A stretch of DNA of 64,000 bases from NCBI GenBank assembly GCA_037127255.1, contig JBANSL010000005.1:62185909-62249908 (forward strand). Direction: 5' to 3'. The DNA comes from Persicaria tinctoria. Its lineage: Eukaryota > Streptophyta > Magnoliopsida > Caryophyllales > Polygonaceae. Shown piece by piece: positions 1-10,900 of this stretch (positions within the stretch are counted from its first letter, which is position 1; the number at the start of each line of letters is the position of its first letter). Made by a program: the position numbers and the translations under genes. The notes under the pieces were generated by a model, which worked only from the letters and a program-made list of their open reading frames with translations, searched no databases and was not told the DNA's origin.

Positions 1-814
1 GCTAGTAATATTAGAAATACTAATTTTTTAATCTTCTTTATCTGCCACATCATCTTAGCATCTTATTCTTACTTTTTCAATTTTATCAATAGTATCCCTA
101 GCATCCCAAAACTCATTTTTTCTTACCAATTCAATTTACAACTATACCCCTCTTTAATAATTATTTCCATTATTTCTTACCAATTCAATTTACTATTATA
201 CCCCTCTGAACTAATTTTCTCAATTCTAGATTAACTTATTATATTCATTTTTCATTAAAAAAAATTATTCATAAATTTATATTATTTAAGAAATATAATA
301 TTTATAATATTTTATTTCAAAACAACAAAATAAATTCTTCAAACTATAATTATTATTAATGAAAGATAATTACAAATATTTTTTGGGTATTATTATATAT
401 AATTGTTTTCAAAGAAATATATATATTTTTTAAATAGGGTCAAATATATTCAAAATTGATGTCTATCCATAGATAAAAATTAATCTACTATTGTGGTATT
501 TTTTATTTTATTTTTTTACATTTTAAATGTCGAAAATTACATATTATAATAAAAAATATACAACCGGCAGACTGAATCCCCACCGTCCACATGTCCACCA
601 TCCAGAGCTCCTCTGTTGCAACAATAAAGCGCGCAACACATGGCGTCCTTCTTCAGATGGCGTCAGATTTTTGTAGATTGGAAAATTGCATCTCACTCAA
701 TTAAGTAGGGTGAATGACGTCATTTTATCGAAACTCCCGGGGAAAAAAATTTAAAGGCTGACACACCTCTGTTCACCCAACAACACAACCCTGACGCACC
801 ACATTTTAGTATCG
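1..814. other. AT-rich flank, no gene seen
   Basis: This stretch is strongly AT-rich up to about 545 and becomes more mixed afterwards. I see no open frame with recognisable similarity, no LTR matching the 3' LTR candidate of the neighbouring Copia element, and no terminal inverted repeats. The last 100 bases may be leader of the Copia element, but no primer-binding site could be identified. Confidence 0.5.
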
Positions 815-880
815 ATGCTTTCGAAGCATCCTGCAAGCATCCGAACTCCCCCTTCCCTTGTCCAACAGTTCCTCGTCCTC

Positions 881-1492
881 CTTCAATTGACGATGAATTG
901 TTTGATCAACTGGACAACACCGTCCTCCATTGGATCTATAGCACAATCTCCCAATAAGACCTCCTCATCACAATTCTTGATCCGACCAACACCGCCCAAA
1001 CGGCGTGGGACAAACTCAAGAACATGTTGGAGGATAATAAATCTACTAGGGTTGTTTATCTCGAGCAAGAACTCTCCAATTGCAAATTGGCGGGGTATCT
1101 GACGCTCGATGCATACTGTCTTGCTCTCAAATCCCTACCAGATCAACTTACTGCAGTCCCAGCGACACACGTCTTGTGCTCCAACTTTTGGCAGGCCTTC
1201 CATTGGAGTACAATGTTGTCTGCACGTAGATCAAACGGAGTCGCTTCCTTCCTTTGAAAACGCCAGATCGCAACTTCGCCTTAAAGATACCAAGATAGCC
1301 AAGCACACAACGACTTCTCAGGAAAAGCAAGCCCTAATCTCCTCTAGCGATATCCCATCTACTCAGGAACCCCTGCCTTCGGATCGGAATTCTGGCGGTG
1401 GTAGGGGTCATGGTCGCGCCAACCGTCAAGGAAGAGGCCGTGGTGGACGCGACAACAATAGTTACTCCCAACAGCCGCCAACCTTCATCTGA
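881..1492 (+). pseudogene. Copia gag remnant
   Basis: Around 895-1140 the translation shows a Copia gag (UBN2/Retrotran_gag family) pattern: a start resembling LFDQLDN, then TAQTAWDKLKNMLEDNKSTR and a segment with LEQELSNCKL. The usual tryptophan/lysine-rich part between LDN and the later helices is missing, so there is an internal deletion. The frame changes near 1140 and again near 1250. The tail at 1390-1490 is glycine/arginine-rich (GGGRGHGRANRQGRGRGGR), as is common before the zinc knuckle, but I see no CCHC knuckle. Not functional. Confidence 0.75.
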
Positions 1493-1665
1493 AGGGCTCC
1501 ATTTGGATGGGTGATGAATGCTCCTCCCCCTTCCTGGACATCAGCGGTGTCGAGAAATGGTGGCGCCCCATGGCAGATTGGCAGCCTCCTCCATGTCCGT
1601 ATCCTACAAGAAATGGTGCCGGTCTCCTAAGACCCTCACCCAGATTCAGTTTGCAGGGTAGCCAC

Positions 1666-2798
1666 TCAGCGTATACGACAACTGAGACCGATCAGGCCTT
1701 CAACTCTATGGCACTCAATCCGCCGGATAACCAGTGGTATATGAATATGGGAGCCTCATCTCATATGACTAACAGAACATGTAACCTATTGTCTAATTCG
1801 ATTAAAGGCACTTTTAACTCTGTCATTATGGGTAGCGATAATCGAATTCCATCCACCGGCCTTGGAAATGCAATCATTTCCACTAAAACCAAGCCGCTAA
1901 ACTTGTCCAATGTCCTGATTACTCCTAATATTGTCAAAATCCTAGTTTCTGTTAGGAGATTCGCTACTGATAATTAACTGGGCTTCGGTTAACTTTGACC
2001 CGTTTGGTTTTTCTGTGAAGAATCTGACTACGGAGGTTATCCGTCTAAGATGCAATAGTTCTGGAGACCTTTATCCTGTGTCCACAAGTCCTTCCAATCG
2101 GCCTACACCAAAATCTCTGCCTCTCGCACTTTCAGCCGAGTCGTTCGATCTCTAGCATGCTCGTCTTGGTCATCCTGACAAGCCGACTTTAGATCACATC
2201 TTTCAAAGTTTTCAATTTGGTTGTAAAAAAGAGCCGGTGTCTCCTATTTGTCACTCTTGTCAATTGGGAAAACAACACCGACTTCCTTTTGTTAGATCAA
2301 CATTTGGTTGTTAGATCACATCTTTCAAAGTCTTCAATTTGGTTGTAATAAAGAGCGGGTGTCTCCTAACATGATGAGAACCCTCCTCTTTCATGGATCT
2401 GTCCCACTACAGTATTGGCCACATGCGCTCCTAGTTGCTTGCTACCTTATCAATATTTTACCGTCCACCACCATACATAACAAATCTCCTACAAAGATCT
2501 TATTTCTTCAAATAAATAAAAAAGATCTTATTTCATGTCACACGTACCTTCGGCCACTCATCTCCGAGTCTTTAGATGTTGCTGTTATCCAAATCAAGTC
2601 CCAACCACTTACCATAAACTCCAACCGAGGGCTACTTCGTGTGTCTTTCTTGGTTACCCCTCCAGCCATAGAAGTTACAAATGCCTCGACCTCTCTTCCC
2701 ACAAAATCATCATTTCCCGACATGTCTCTTTTGATGAACAACATGTCCCATTTGCATCTCATACTCAGTCTCCCCCCCCCCCCCCTCCCATCGAATGA
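1666..2798 (+). pseudogene. Copia protease and integrase remnants
   Basis: At 1735-1770 the protease signature reads WYMNMGASSHMT, where Copia proteases have a catalytic D-T/S-G. Both changed residues fit G-to-A and C-to-T transitions, so the active site is dead. After a stop at 1975 a GAG-pre-integrase/zinc region (CHSCQLGKQHRLPF) is readable at about 2250-2290. A jump then leads to the integrase tail (YWPHALLVACYLIN) near 2410. The stretch 2535-2760 resembles the Copia sequence FRVFGCLCYP...FLGYP...H-K in a shifted frame (RVFRCCCYP, CVFLGYPSSHRSYKCLD). The catalytic core is absent. Confidence 0.75.
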
Positions 2799-3151
2799 TG
2801 ATAGTCTACATCCTCACTTGTTAGACCAAATTTGAGAAACCAACCCACCACCATTGGCTCAAACAACCCCATCACCTATCGCAGCCCCCCCCCCCCCCTC
2901 ACACATCCTGCAAGCCCAACAACCCCCGCTTCAGTCCAACCCACTCTTGAATCGCACCCAATACAACCGATTCCTACCGCACCAACTCCCATCCCTACCC
3001 ACCCCATAATCCGCAGTCAAAATGGGATATTCAAACCCAGAATACCCTATGGCTTGTTAGCCCAAACCACTCCTGAACAAACCCACAAACCGATATCCCC
3101 CAACCCGTATCCCACAAAAGTGCCATCCTTGACCCACATTGGAATACTACC

Positions 3152-3906
3152 ATGAATGACGAGTATAATGCCCTTATTCGGAATAACACTTGGGAACTTT
3201 TCCCTAGGCCTGAAAAGACTAATGTGGTTCGATGTCAGTGGTTGTTCAGACATAAGTGCAAGTCCGATGGTTCCCTTGAACGCTACAAAGCACAACTGGT
3301 TGCCAATAGGAGCTCTCAGCATGTTGACATTGACTGCCATGAAACTTTCAGTCTAGTTGTTAAACTCGCCACCATCAGAACTGCCCTAAGTCTGACCATC
3401 TCTCGCTCTTGGTCCATCAGTCAACTGGATGTCAGAACGCCTTCCTACATGGTAGGCTTCAAGAGAAGGTATATGTGTTTCAGCCACCTGGGTTTGTTGA
3501 TCCTACACGACCCAAACATGTTTGCCTCTTGAAGAAATCACTGTATGGCTTGAAACAAGCGCCATGGGCCTGATTTCAACGGTTTGCCTCCTTCCTTCAC
3601 ATAATCAGCTTCATTGGATGCAAGAGTGACTCATTTGTCTTTGTCTTTCGTTAGGGAGCTCAATTGGCCTACCTCCTCTTGTATGTGGATGACATTGTCA
3701 TAGCCGCTTCTTCTGATTCCCTCCGATGCCGCATCATCTCGCTCCTCGGCAAGGAGTTTGCCATCTCTAATCTTGGACCATTGTCCTTCTTTCTGGGGAT
3801 TGTTGTACACAGGTCGGCCTATGGTCTCTTTCTTTCTCAGGAGCAACATGCCAGGGATATTGTTGCTCGTGCCAACATGTCCAATTGCAAGCCCGATGTC
3901 ACTCAT
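3152..3906 (+). pseudogene. Copia reverse transcriptase remnant
   Basis: The RVT_2 domain begins with MNDEYNALIRNNTWEL and continues with CQWLFRHKCKSDGSLERYKAQLVA. After a frameshift near 3430 come [19 protein letters not shown] and [15 protein letters not shown], then a stop. The catalytic palm motif YVDDIVIA is intact at about 3682-3705, followed by NLGPLSFFLGI. The frame is broken at least three times (near 3435, 3535 and 3570), so no protein can be made. Family assignment to plant Copia is secure; the lineage is not resolved. Confidence 0.85.
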
Positions 3907-4016
3907 ATTGGTCAGCGATCCTTCACTTTACCGCAGCCTAGCGGGAGCCCTTCAGTACATACCTCACCTTTACACGGCCAGACATCAGTTATGACGTTCA
4001 ACAAATATGTTTATAC

Positions 4017-4292
4017 ATGCATGATCCGAGAGAGATGCATTTTCATGCCCTCAAACGCATTATCCGCTACATACACGGCACACCGACTTTAGGAATCATA
4101 ATCACTCCTTCTTCCAAGACAGAGCTTATTGCTTACACCGATGTTGATTGGGCCGGGTGCCCCGACACTCATCGCTCCACTTCAAGCTATTGTGTGTTCT
4201 TCAACGACACACTTATCTTCTGGTCTGCCAAGAGACAGTCTGTTGTCTCAAGGTCCAGGGCTGAAGCAGAGTACCGTGGGGTTGCTAATTAA
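4017..4292 (+). pseudogene. Copia RNase H remnant
   Basis: The 91-codon frame shows the plant Copia RNase H series: ALKRIIRYIHGTPTLGI, AYTDVDWAGCPDTHRSTSSY, FWSAKRQSVVSRSRAEAEYR. The Asp of DVDWAG and the Glu of AEAEYR, both metal ligands in this family, are present. The frame is cut by a stop at about 4291 (VAN-stop). Further downstream, tail phrases such as VADIFTK-like sequence can be read only with frameshifts (about 4500-4560). Confidence 0.8.
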
Positions 4293-4619
4293 TGTGGTCT
4301 CCGAATGCTCTTAGCTCCGAAACCTTCTTCTTGAGCTCCATTGCCCTCTTCGACGTGCTTCTCTGGTTTACACTGACAACGTCTAAGCCATGTACCTTGT
4401 TAGGAACCCGGTTCAGCACCAACGGACGAAGCACATAGAGCTTGATCTACACTTCGTTCGTGAGAAGGTTGCCATTGGTCACATTCATGTGCTTCATGTT
4501 CCTTAGCTTCATCCATCCAGTATGCAGATATCTTTACTAAGGGATTACCTAGACAGTTATTTTTAGACTTTAGATCCAGTCTCACTGTTCGCTCTCCTCC
4601 AGTTTTGATTGCGGGGGTT

Positions 4620-4800
4620 TGACAGAATACGTAGTTTGTGCATTATATTAATCTGTATTGTATTAGGATATATTTTGTTCACACTATACGTTCACACTTG
4701 TAATCCCGGTATATATGTCAATGCAATACAATGGAGAAGGCAAGGGGAATTATCCGAATATCTCTCTCTCACAAGACATATAAAGAAAAGGCCATAAGGC
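4620..4800 (+). repeat. Candidate 3' LTR of the Copia element
   Basis: A purine-rich tract (GCGGGGG, 4611-4617) comes just before TGACAGAATACG, the expected polypurine tract followed by an LTR beginning with TG. The next 180 bases contain a TTGTATTAGGATATAT segment and a GTATATATGTCAATGCAATACAA segment, typical of Copia LTR ends. No matching 5' LTR exists upstream in the window, so the right boundary is approximate. Confidence 0.5.
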
Positions 4801-4915
4801 CACCAAAAAAAAAATAGTGTCTGTATCAAAGCTTAACCTAATGCATCTCTCATTGCAAGTTATCGCAAATTGATTTATATAAAGTCTAGACTAGATATCC
4901 TAGATGTTATATATA

Positions 4916-4921
4916 TTTATT
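4916..4921 (-). terminator. Candidate poly(A) signal of the lipase gene
   Basis: AATAAA on the minus strand, 74 nt beyond the lipase stop codon (4995-4997). It is the nearest canonical hexamer downstream. The region is AT-rich, so chance occurrence is quite possible. Confidence 0.3.
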
Positions 4922-4994
4922 TCATAAAAAAAAAAGATTTTATATATTTCATACTAGTAATAGAAATCATAAAGTTGTAACATCCGGGTCTTGA

Positions 4995-7900
4995 TCAATG
5001 GAATTGAAAGAAATGGACAATGTGATTGTAGACAAGATTCTTGGCATTGATTCCCATGATGAAATCCGCGTGAGCATAGGCCTTTATAAACTGAACCACG
5101 AGCTTGTCGACGTCGTGAAACTTGAGGAAATCTAGCAAGGTCTCGACATCCCTGGTATCCGACAATGCATCATTGCCTCCGTAGCTGAGGAACAAAGGAA
5201 GGTCATTGGGTATGTTGGAGAGGTTGTAGATAGGCGGCTTTACATCCCCGTAGTGTTCCAAGTTGTAATCCGGTCTCGCATAGTTGTACTTTGCCAACAC
5301 TCCATATCGAACAACTGATCGATCAATCATATCGCATTATTCGATATATATGTACGTATTAAGATTGTTATATAAACCATACGTACTCTAGCTAATATAT
5401 ATACCAGTAATTGTAGCAAGTATAAAAGAAAAGTGAATGTGATTATAACTTATAAGTGGACGAGGACTCACTTTGAGCCAAATGGTTCATGTTCTTGACA
5501 GAGGTGGACTGAGGTTCGTTCTGTAGGAAAAGTTGCACCGTCGACGAATTCAAGCAGCAGTTTTGACCTTTCAGTGAATCCACAGAAGAAGATCTATTTA
5601 ATTAAATTGAGGGAGCATGTTTTGTTATAATTATAGATTTATAGGGGTCTCCCTTTGAGGGAGACGAACGTGTTACCGGTGATAGCGGTCAACAAGTCAT
5701 AGCAATCTACACCGGGAGACCGACATAGCTGCTTGAGGAGCCTGGCAACTTGTACCCTAAATTACCATCCACATCGTACCGAAACAAGTAGACCAGAATT
5801 AGCACATAAATTGACATCTCGCCATTTATTGGCGCAGATGATTACTACGGAGTAATTTGTAAGTTCAAACTGACATACCCTTTGGGATTGAATTCAGCCA
5901 CGCCAGCTAATGAGATCACCTGTCCAAACAACACCAAATTCAAACAACGCGTCAAAAAGTGTGGGTCGACCACTCGACCCCATCCCTCCTTATATAAAAA
6001 AAATTTCAAGAGGTCAAGAAAAAATCTATCCTGAGCAAAGACAAAGAACAAAGTCAAGCACAACCATGTAGCATTGTTGATCAGCGGTACATTCAAGTCG
6101 ACCCCATCTTTCCTATGGGCAGTGAAGACGAACTCCAAGGAAGTGTCATACATATATACATATATACACCAGTTTATTCCATCCGCGCACGGGAATATAT
6201 ATATTAGAGAAAATTTGTGCTATAAGCAATATTTTCGGCCTAATTAGCGGAATGTCCAAGGTTTGGGATAAATTGTGAATTTGTCCATCTCTCCTATTGC
6301 ATATACAGATATACTAACAGATGACAGAGAGAGGGAGATTGCCCCCAAATTCCCGATCTCCTTCCCTCCAGATACCGTCGGAGCGAGCGAATCTCCTTCC
6401 CTCCAGATCTCTGCCGGAGGCGGTGGCGAGGCGCCGGATCTGATTCCTCTATTGATTGTCAAATCTTGTGCTCAGATCTATGGCGAGGCGTCGGATCTTG
6501 TGCTCAAATCTGCTGGTTGTCGTCTCCGGATCTAGTTCAGCGAGATCGAGCGAGGTCGAGCGAGTGCCGGATCCGAGATTTCCTCGGGGAGGAAGGTATA
6601 TGTAGAAGAAGTACTTTTTGTTAAATTACAAAAATTACCCCATAAATATGAGAATTAAAAAAACTATCTATATTTTATTATGTGATTCACATCTACTATA
6701 TTTTCATTTTTACATTTGCACAACATAAAGTTATATTTGCACAACAAATTGTTATATGTGCACAACATAAAGGTATATTTGCACAACAAATTGTTATATG
6801 TGCACAACGTAAAGTTATTTTTGCACAACAAAAAGTGATGAAACGAAAAAAAAGCGAAAAAAAAATTACATTTGCACAACATACGATTATATTTGCACAA
6901 ACACAATGCACGGTTATATTTGCACGCCAAAATGTATTGACAAGGGAAAAAAAACTAGACTTGAATCATATTTGCACATGCACAACATACTCTTATATTT
7001 GCACGATAAAATGTAAAAAAAAAAAACTTGAGAAGGGGATGGATATTTCACCAATTTGTCTCAAAGTGTGGACAAATCACTATTTGAGACATCTTTTTTG
7101 GACATTTTGCAAACTCCCCCAATATATTAACAAAATATAATACACTAATAACAATAAAAGTATATAGGAAATATAAAATAAAAATTAATCTAGATATAAA
7201 GAATACATATTCGACCAAAAATAATATAGATATATATAAATAAAATAACAACTATCAAATAATTAATTTTGATATAAATAATCATTTTTCATAAAAATAA
7301 TAATAATAATCTGGATATAAATAAAATAACACCTTAATTCTATTAATATTTCTGGTAAAATAACACCTTAATTCTATTAATATTTTAATAAAAAAATTTG
7401 GTTGGAAACTTTTTCGTAGAACCAACCATAACACGCCACACAGGACGCTATACATTAGTGTGTGTGCGCCTGCGTGCGATAATGCATATTTTTTAGAGAG
7501 ATTTTGTTCAAATGGGCCTTTAATCATATTTGGTTAGCTAGATAGGCCCATTAATTGTTTTTTTAGCATGCTAAGCATTCTTAATTGTTTTTTTTAGCTA
7601 AATATGGTCAACCGTTGACCGGTCAACCCAGTTTGATGCCAACTTTTTTTTTTTTATGCCAACTTTTTTTTTTTTTCCAGTGATGCCATATTTTACCGTT
7701 TTGATGTCAAAATTTTATGGTGACAATTTTATATAATTGATGGCATAAGAGCTTAAAACGTGGAATCAAAATATTGTCACCTTATTGTCACTTTTCTAAT
7801 GAAATGATTGGATGACTCTTTTTTAATGCCACTTTTTTAAAACATTGATGACATTTTTTGTGATGTCATATTTTACCGTTTTGATGCCAAAATTTTATTA

Positions 7901-10900
7901 CATTTTATTTTCACTCTGATGCCACTTTTCTAATTAAATTATTGGATGACACTTTTTTTAAACTTTGATGACATTTTTTGGTTACTCTAATGTCACGTTG
8001 ACCATTGATGCCATTTTGAAAAATTTGTATCACATTAAAGAAAAAAAATGTCATCAAAAATACTAATTTTGAAAAAATATCATCAAAAATATGGCATCAC
8101 GGTAAAAAAAATATTATCAAAAAATTGACATAAAAAAAAAGTGGCATCAGTCGTTAACAGCAAAAAAAATGGCATCAATGATCACCGTGACATTACTGTA
8201 AACAAAAAATGTCATCAAGGTTTAAAAAAAGTGACATTAAAAAAGTGACATCCAATTATTTGATTAGAGAAAGTGGCATCAAAGTGAAAATAAAATATAG
8301 TAAAATTTTGGCATCAAAACGGTAAAATATGGCATCACTAAAAAAAAAAAAAATTTGGCATAAAAAAAAAAAAAGTTGGCATCAAAATGGGTTGGTCAAC
8401 GTTGACCGGTGACCGGTCAACGTTGAACGGTCAACGGTCAACGTTGAACGGTCAATGGTCAAACGGTTGACCATTGACCAACCCATCATATTGGGAAGGG
8501 GTCTAGGGCAAAACTAATTAAATTGATTTAGGGGCTAAATGACTAATTGAATATTAAAAAAAAGACCCTCTACCAAAATCAACCTATTTTTTAATGGGCA
8601 TTATATGTTAGTTTAGATGCATTTAATTTCATTAGAGAATATTCATGTTTTAGTGTCAATTTAGATTATAACTCTTTTTATGGTAAAATTTGTTTTGGTT
8701 GAATTGTGCAGATTCATAGATCCTAAGTGGTGGAAAGCAAAGCAAGAGCCTCACGTATGTCCAAATCAAGCAATGATGGAGTGGAAAAGCAAAAGAAAGG
8801 AGAAGAAGATCGAGAGGAATAGGTGAGAAGAAGCAAGGAGGAAGTTGTGTGAGCAGAATCAACTATAACGCGTCACTCAGGACGCTATGCGTAAGTGTGG
8901 GTGCACGACCAGGTGTGTAAGCGTGCATGCGATAATGCATATTTTTTTAATAGACATTATATGTTAGTTTAGATGCATTTAATTTCTTTAGAGAATATTC
9001 ATGTTTTAGTGTTAATTTAGATTATTATAACTCTTTTTATGGTAAAATTTGAAATTTAAGATATTTTGGTTGAAATTGTGTAGATTCATAGATTAGAAGT
9101 GGTGGAAAGCAAAGCAATTAAGAGCCTCACGTATGTCCAAATCTCAAGCCATGATGGAGTGGAAAAGCAAGAGAAAGGAGAAGAAGAGAGGAATATATAC
9201 ATACCTCGCCGATAAAGACATCAGCGGCAACAATGCCGAGAGGGGTGGTCATATGGGTCAAATAAGCCACCGGGCTGAGGAGTGCCGCCGACCTCACTCT
9301 ATCCACTAGCTTCCCTTCAGCCAAGCTTCCCAACATCATCAGAGTTCCCTACCATTTATATAATAAATACACCAGTTAATACTCCAAATATAGATCGACG
9401 ACTAGACGGGACGGGGTAACCAGCTAATTAATTACTCTCGATCGATATCGATCGTATATATGTACCAAGGAGTGGCCCACATAGTGGATCTTGTTGGAGG
9501 TGTGGGAGTATACAAATTCAAACACAGCCGGTAAATCATAGGCTGCTAGCTCATCCCATGACCAGTTCCAGTACTCCTGCATCCGAGCATTGATCAGTGT
9601 TTAATTATTAGGTACTCTCACTGTAACTGTAAGAGGAAGATGATCGAGAGCTTAATTAGGACGGTAACTCACTCGATAGCGGGGATCAAGAAAGACATGA
9701 GTGCGGCTGAACCTAGTGCCCCGGCTGTTGACCACCCATACGTCGAACCCACTATCCGCCAAAATCAATGGCAGATTGTCCCCTGCTGCATTCAGAAACC
9801 ATGTCGATCCGTCCTGTACGTTTCACCATATATATATATGTACAATTTCATTTTTAACTTACTCCGTATTTCAGTACTCCCCTCCATGATATCAGTCTAT
9901 ATATTGAGATTTCTATCTCAAAATCGATCAATTACTGTATTAATTAACATTACGCACAATATAAATATGTAATATTAATCGATCATGATCCATCAACTTT
10001 AATTTTAGGTTGTTTAATTTCTATATTCCAATTAATACTCCCTCCGTCTCGAAAAACAAGTCGTTTTAGACTAGTTGAGTTGTATCAAAATACATGTCGG
10101 TTTAGGTTTTCTAGGTAGGGAGATAGTAATGATTTGTATTGATTTTTGTGTTGTTGACTTTTTAAAAGAGTTTGATTGCTTAAAAAATATAGTGGTATTT
10201 AAAAATAATAAAATTAATGAAAAAAGTTATTGGAATGATGCTGTTGATTGATAGGTGAGTGTTTTATTAAAACCACTTGCGGATTTAGGGGTGGGCTCGT
10301 ATACCCCAATCCCGGAAAAAAATACGAAAGGTTAAAAAATAAAAAAGGCATAAATTAATTTAGAAGTGAAAATGAATTATAAAGTTTACCTTGCTTAGTT
10401 GGTAAAGTATAAATGAGGAACTTTTTCCTCTTTATCTAGAGCCCAAGGTTCAATTCCCACTTTTTACATTTTCTTCACTTATTTTTAACTATCTTTTTAT
10501 ATATAAGTTCAAATATCTTTTTAAATTGAGAATAATTAATTTCAATTAGTATTGTTTGAATTCTATTTTAGTCATTCATTAGGGGTTTCCTTGAATTTTT
10601 TTTTAACTAATTATAAATTTTATTCGATCACTTCTAATAATATGGATAAATCTTTGAATTTTTTTTACTTAACCCTTCACAATTAAATTTATTTAAAGTT
10701 TAGCAAAACTCATTTCATTATTACTTAATTTTTAGCCTAAATCTCGCTCACCCCTATGTTACGGTCTGGCGTCGCCACTGATATTTAAAACTAATGCACA
10801 ATGCTAAAACGACTTGTTTTTCGAGACGGAAGGAGGATGATTGATCGAGTACTACGTTCAAGTGTTAATCAACATCAAAAAACCAATATGATTGAGGAAA

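Larger units (their letters stand above)
815..4804 (+). mobile_element. Degenerate Ty1/Copia retrotransposon
   Basis: Pieces of gag, protease, integrase, reverse transcriptase and RNase H occur in the order typical of Copia elements (integrase before RT) on one strand. They are spread over several frames with many stops, frameshifts and deletions. Most of the integrase core between the zinc-binding region (about 2150-2300) and the integrase tail (about 2390) is missing, with a local duplication of a phrase around 2190-2220 and 2310-2345. A polypurine stretch and LTR-like sequence follow at about 4610. No 5' LTR is visible, so this is a truncated fossil copy. Confidence 0.85.
10038..10836. mobile_element. 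Stowaway-type MITE in lipase intron 2
   Basis: The left end CTCCCTCCGTCTCGAAAAAC (after TA at 10036-10037) is the reverse complement, with one base difference and one shift, of the right end GTTTTTCGAGACGGAAGGAGG. The CTCCCTCCGTCTC terminus with TA insertion preference is the signature of Stowaway (Tc1/Mariner) MITEs. At about 800 bp it is long for a MITE because another element is nested inside it (10274-10780). Confidence 0.75.

Noticed and set aside
6682..7140. 152-codon frame with repeated AQQIVICAQ-like peptide
   Set aside because: An artefact of the 21-bp tandem array, open in both orientations, with no protein features.
9640..9972. Plus-strand ORF of 110 codons
   Set aside because: Antisense shadow of lipase exon 3 and intron 2. 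The minus-strand exon has family motifs and splice sites.
10383..10462. Calling the A/B-box region a tRNA gene
   Set aside because: The acceptor and anticodon arms cannot be folded convincingly, so it is listed only as a tRNA-like remnant.
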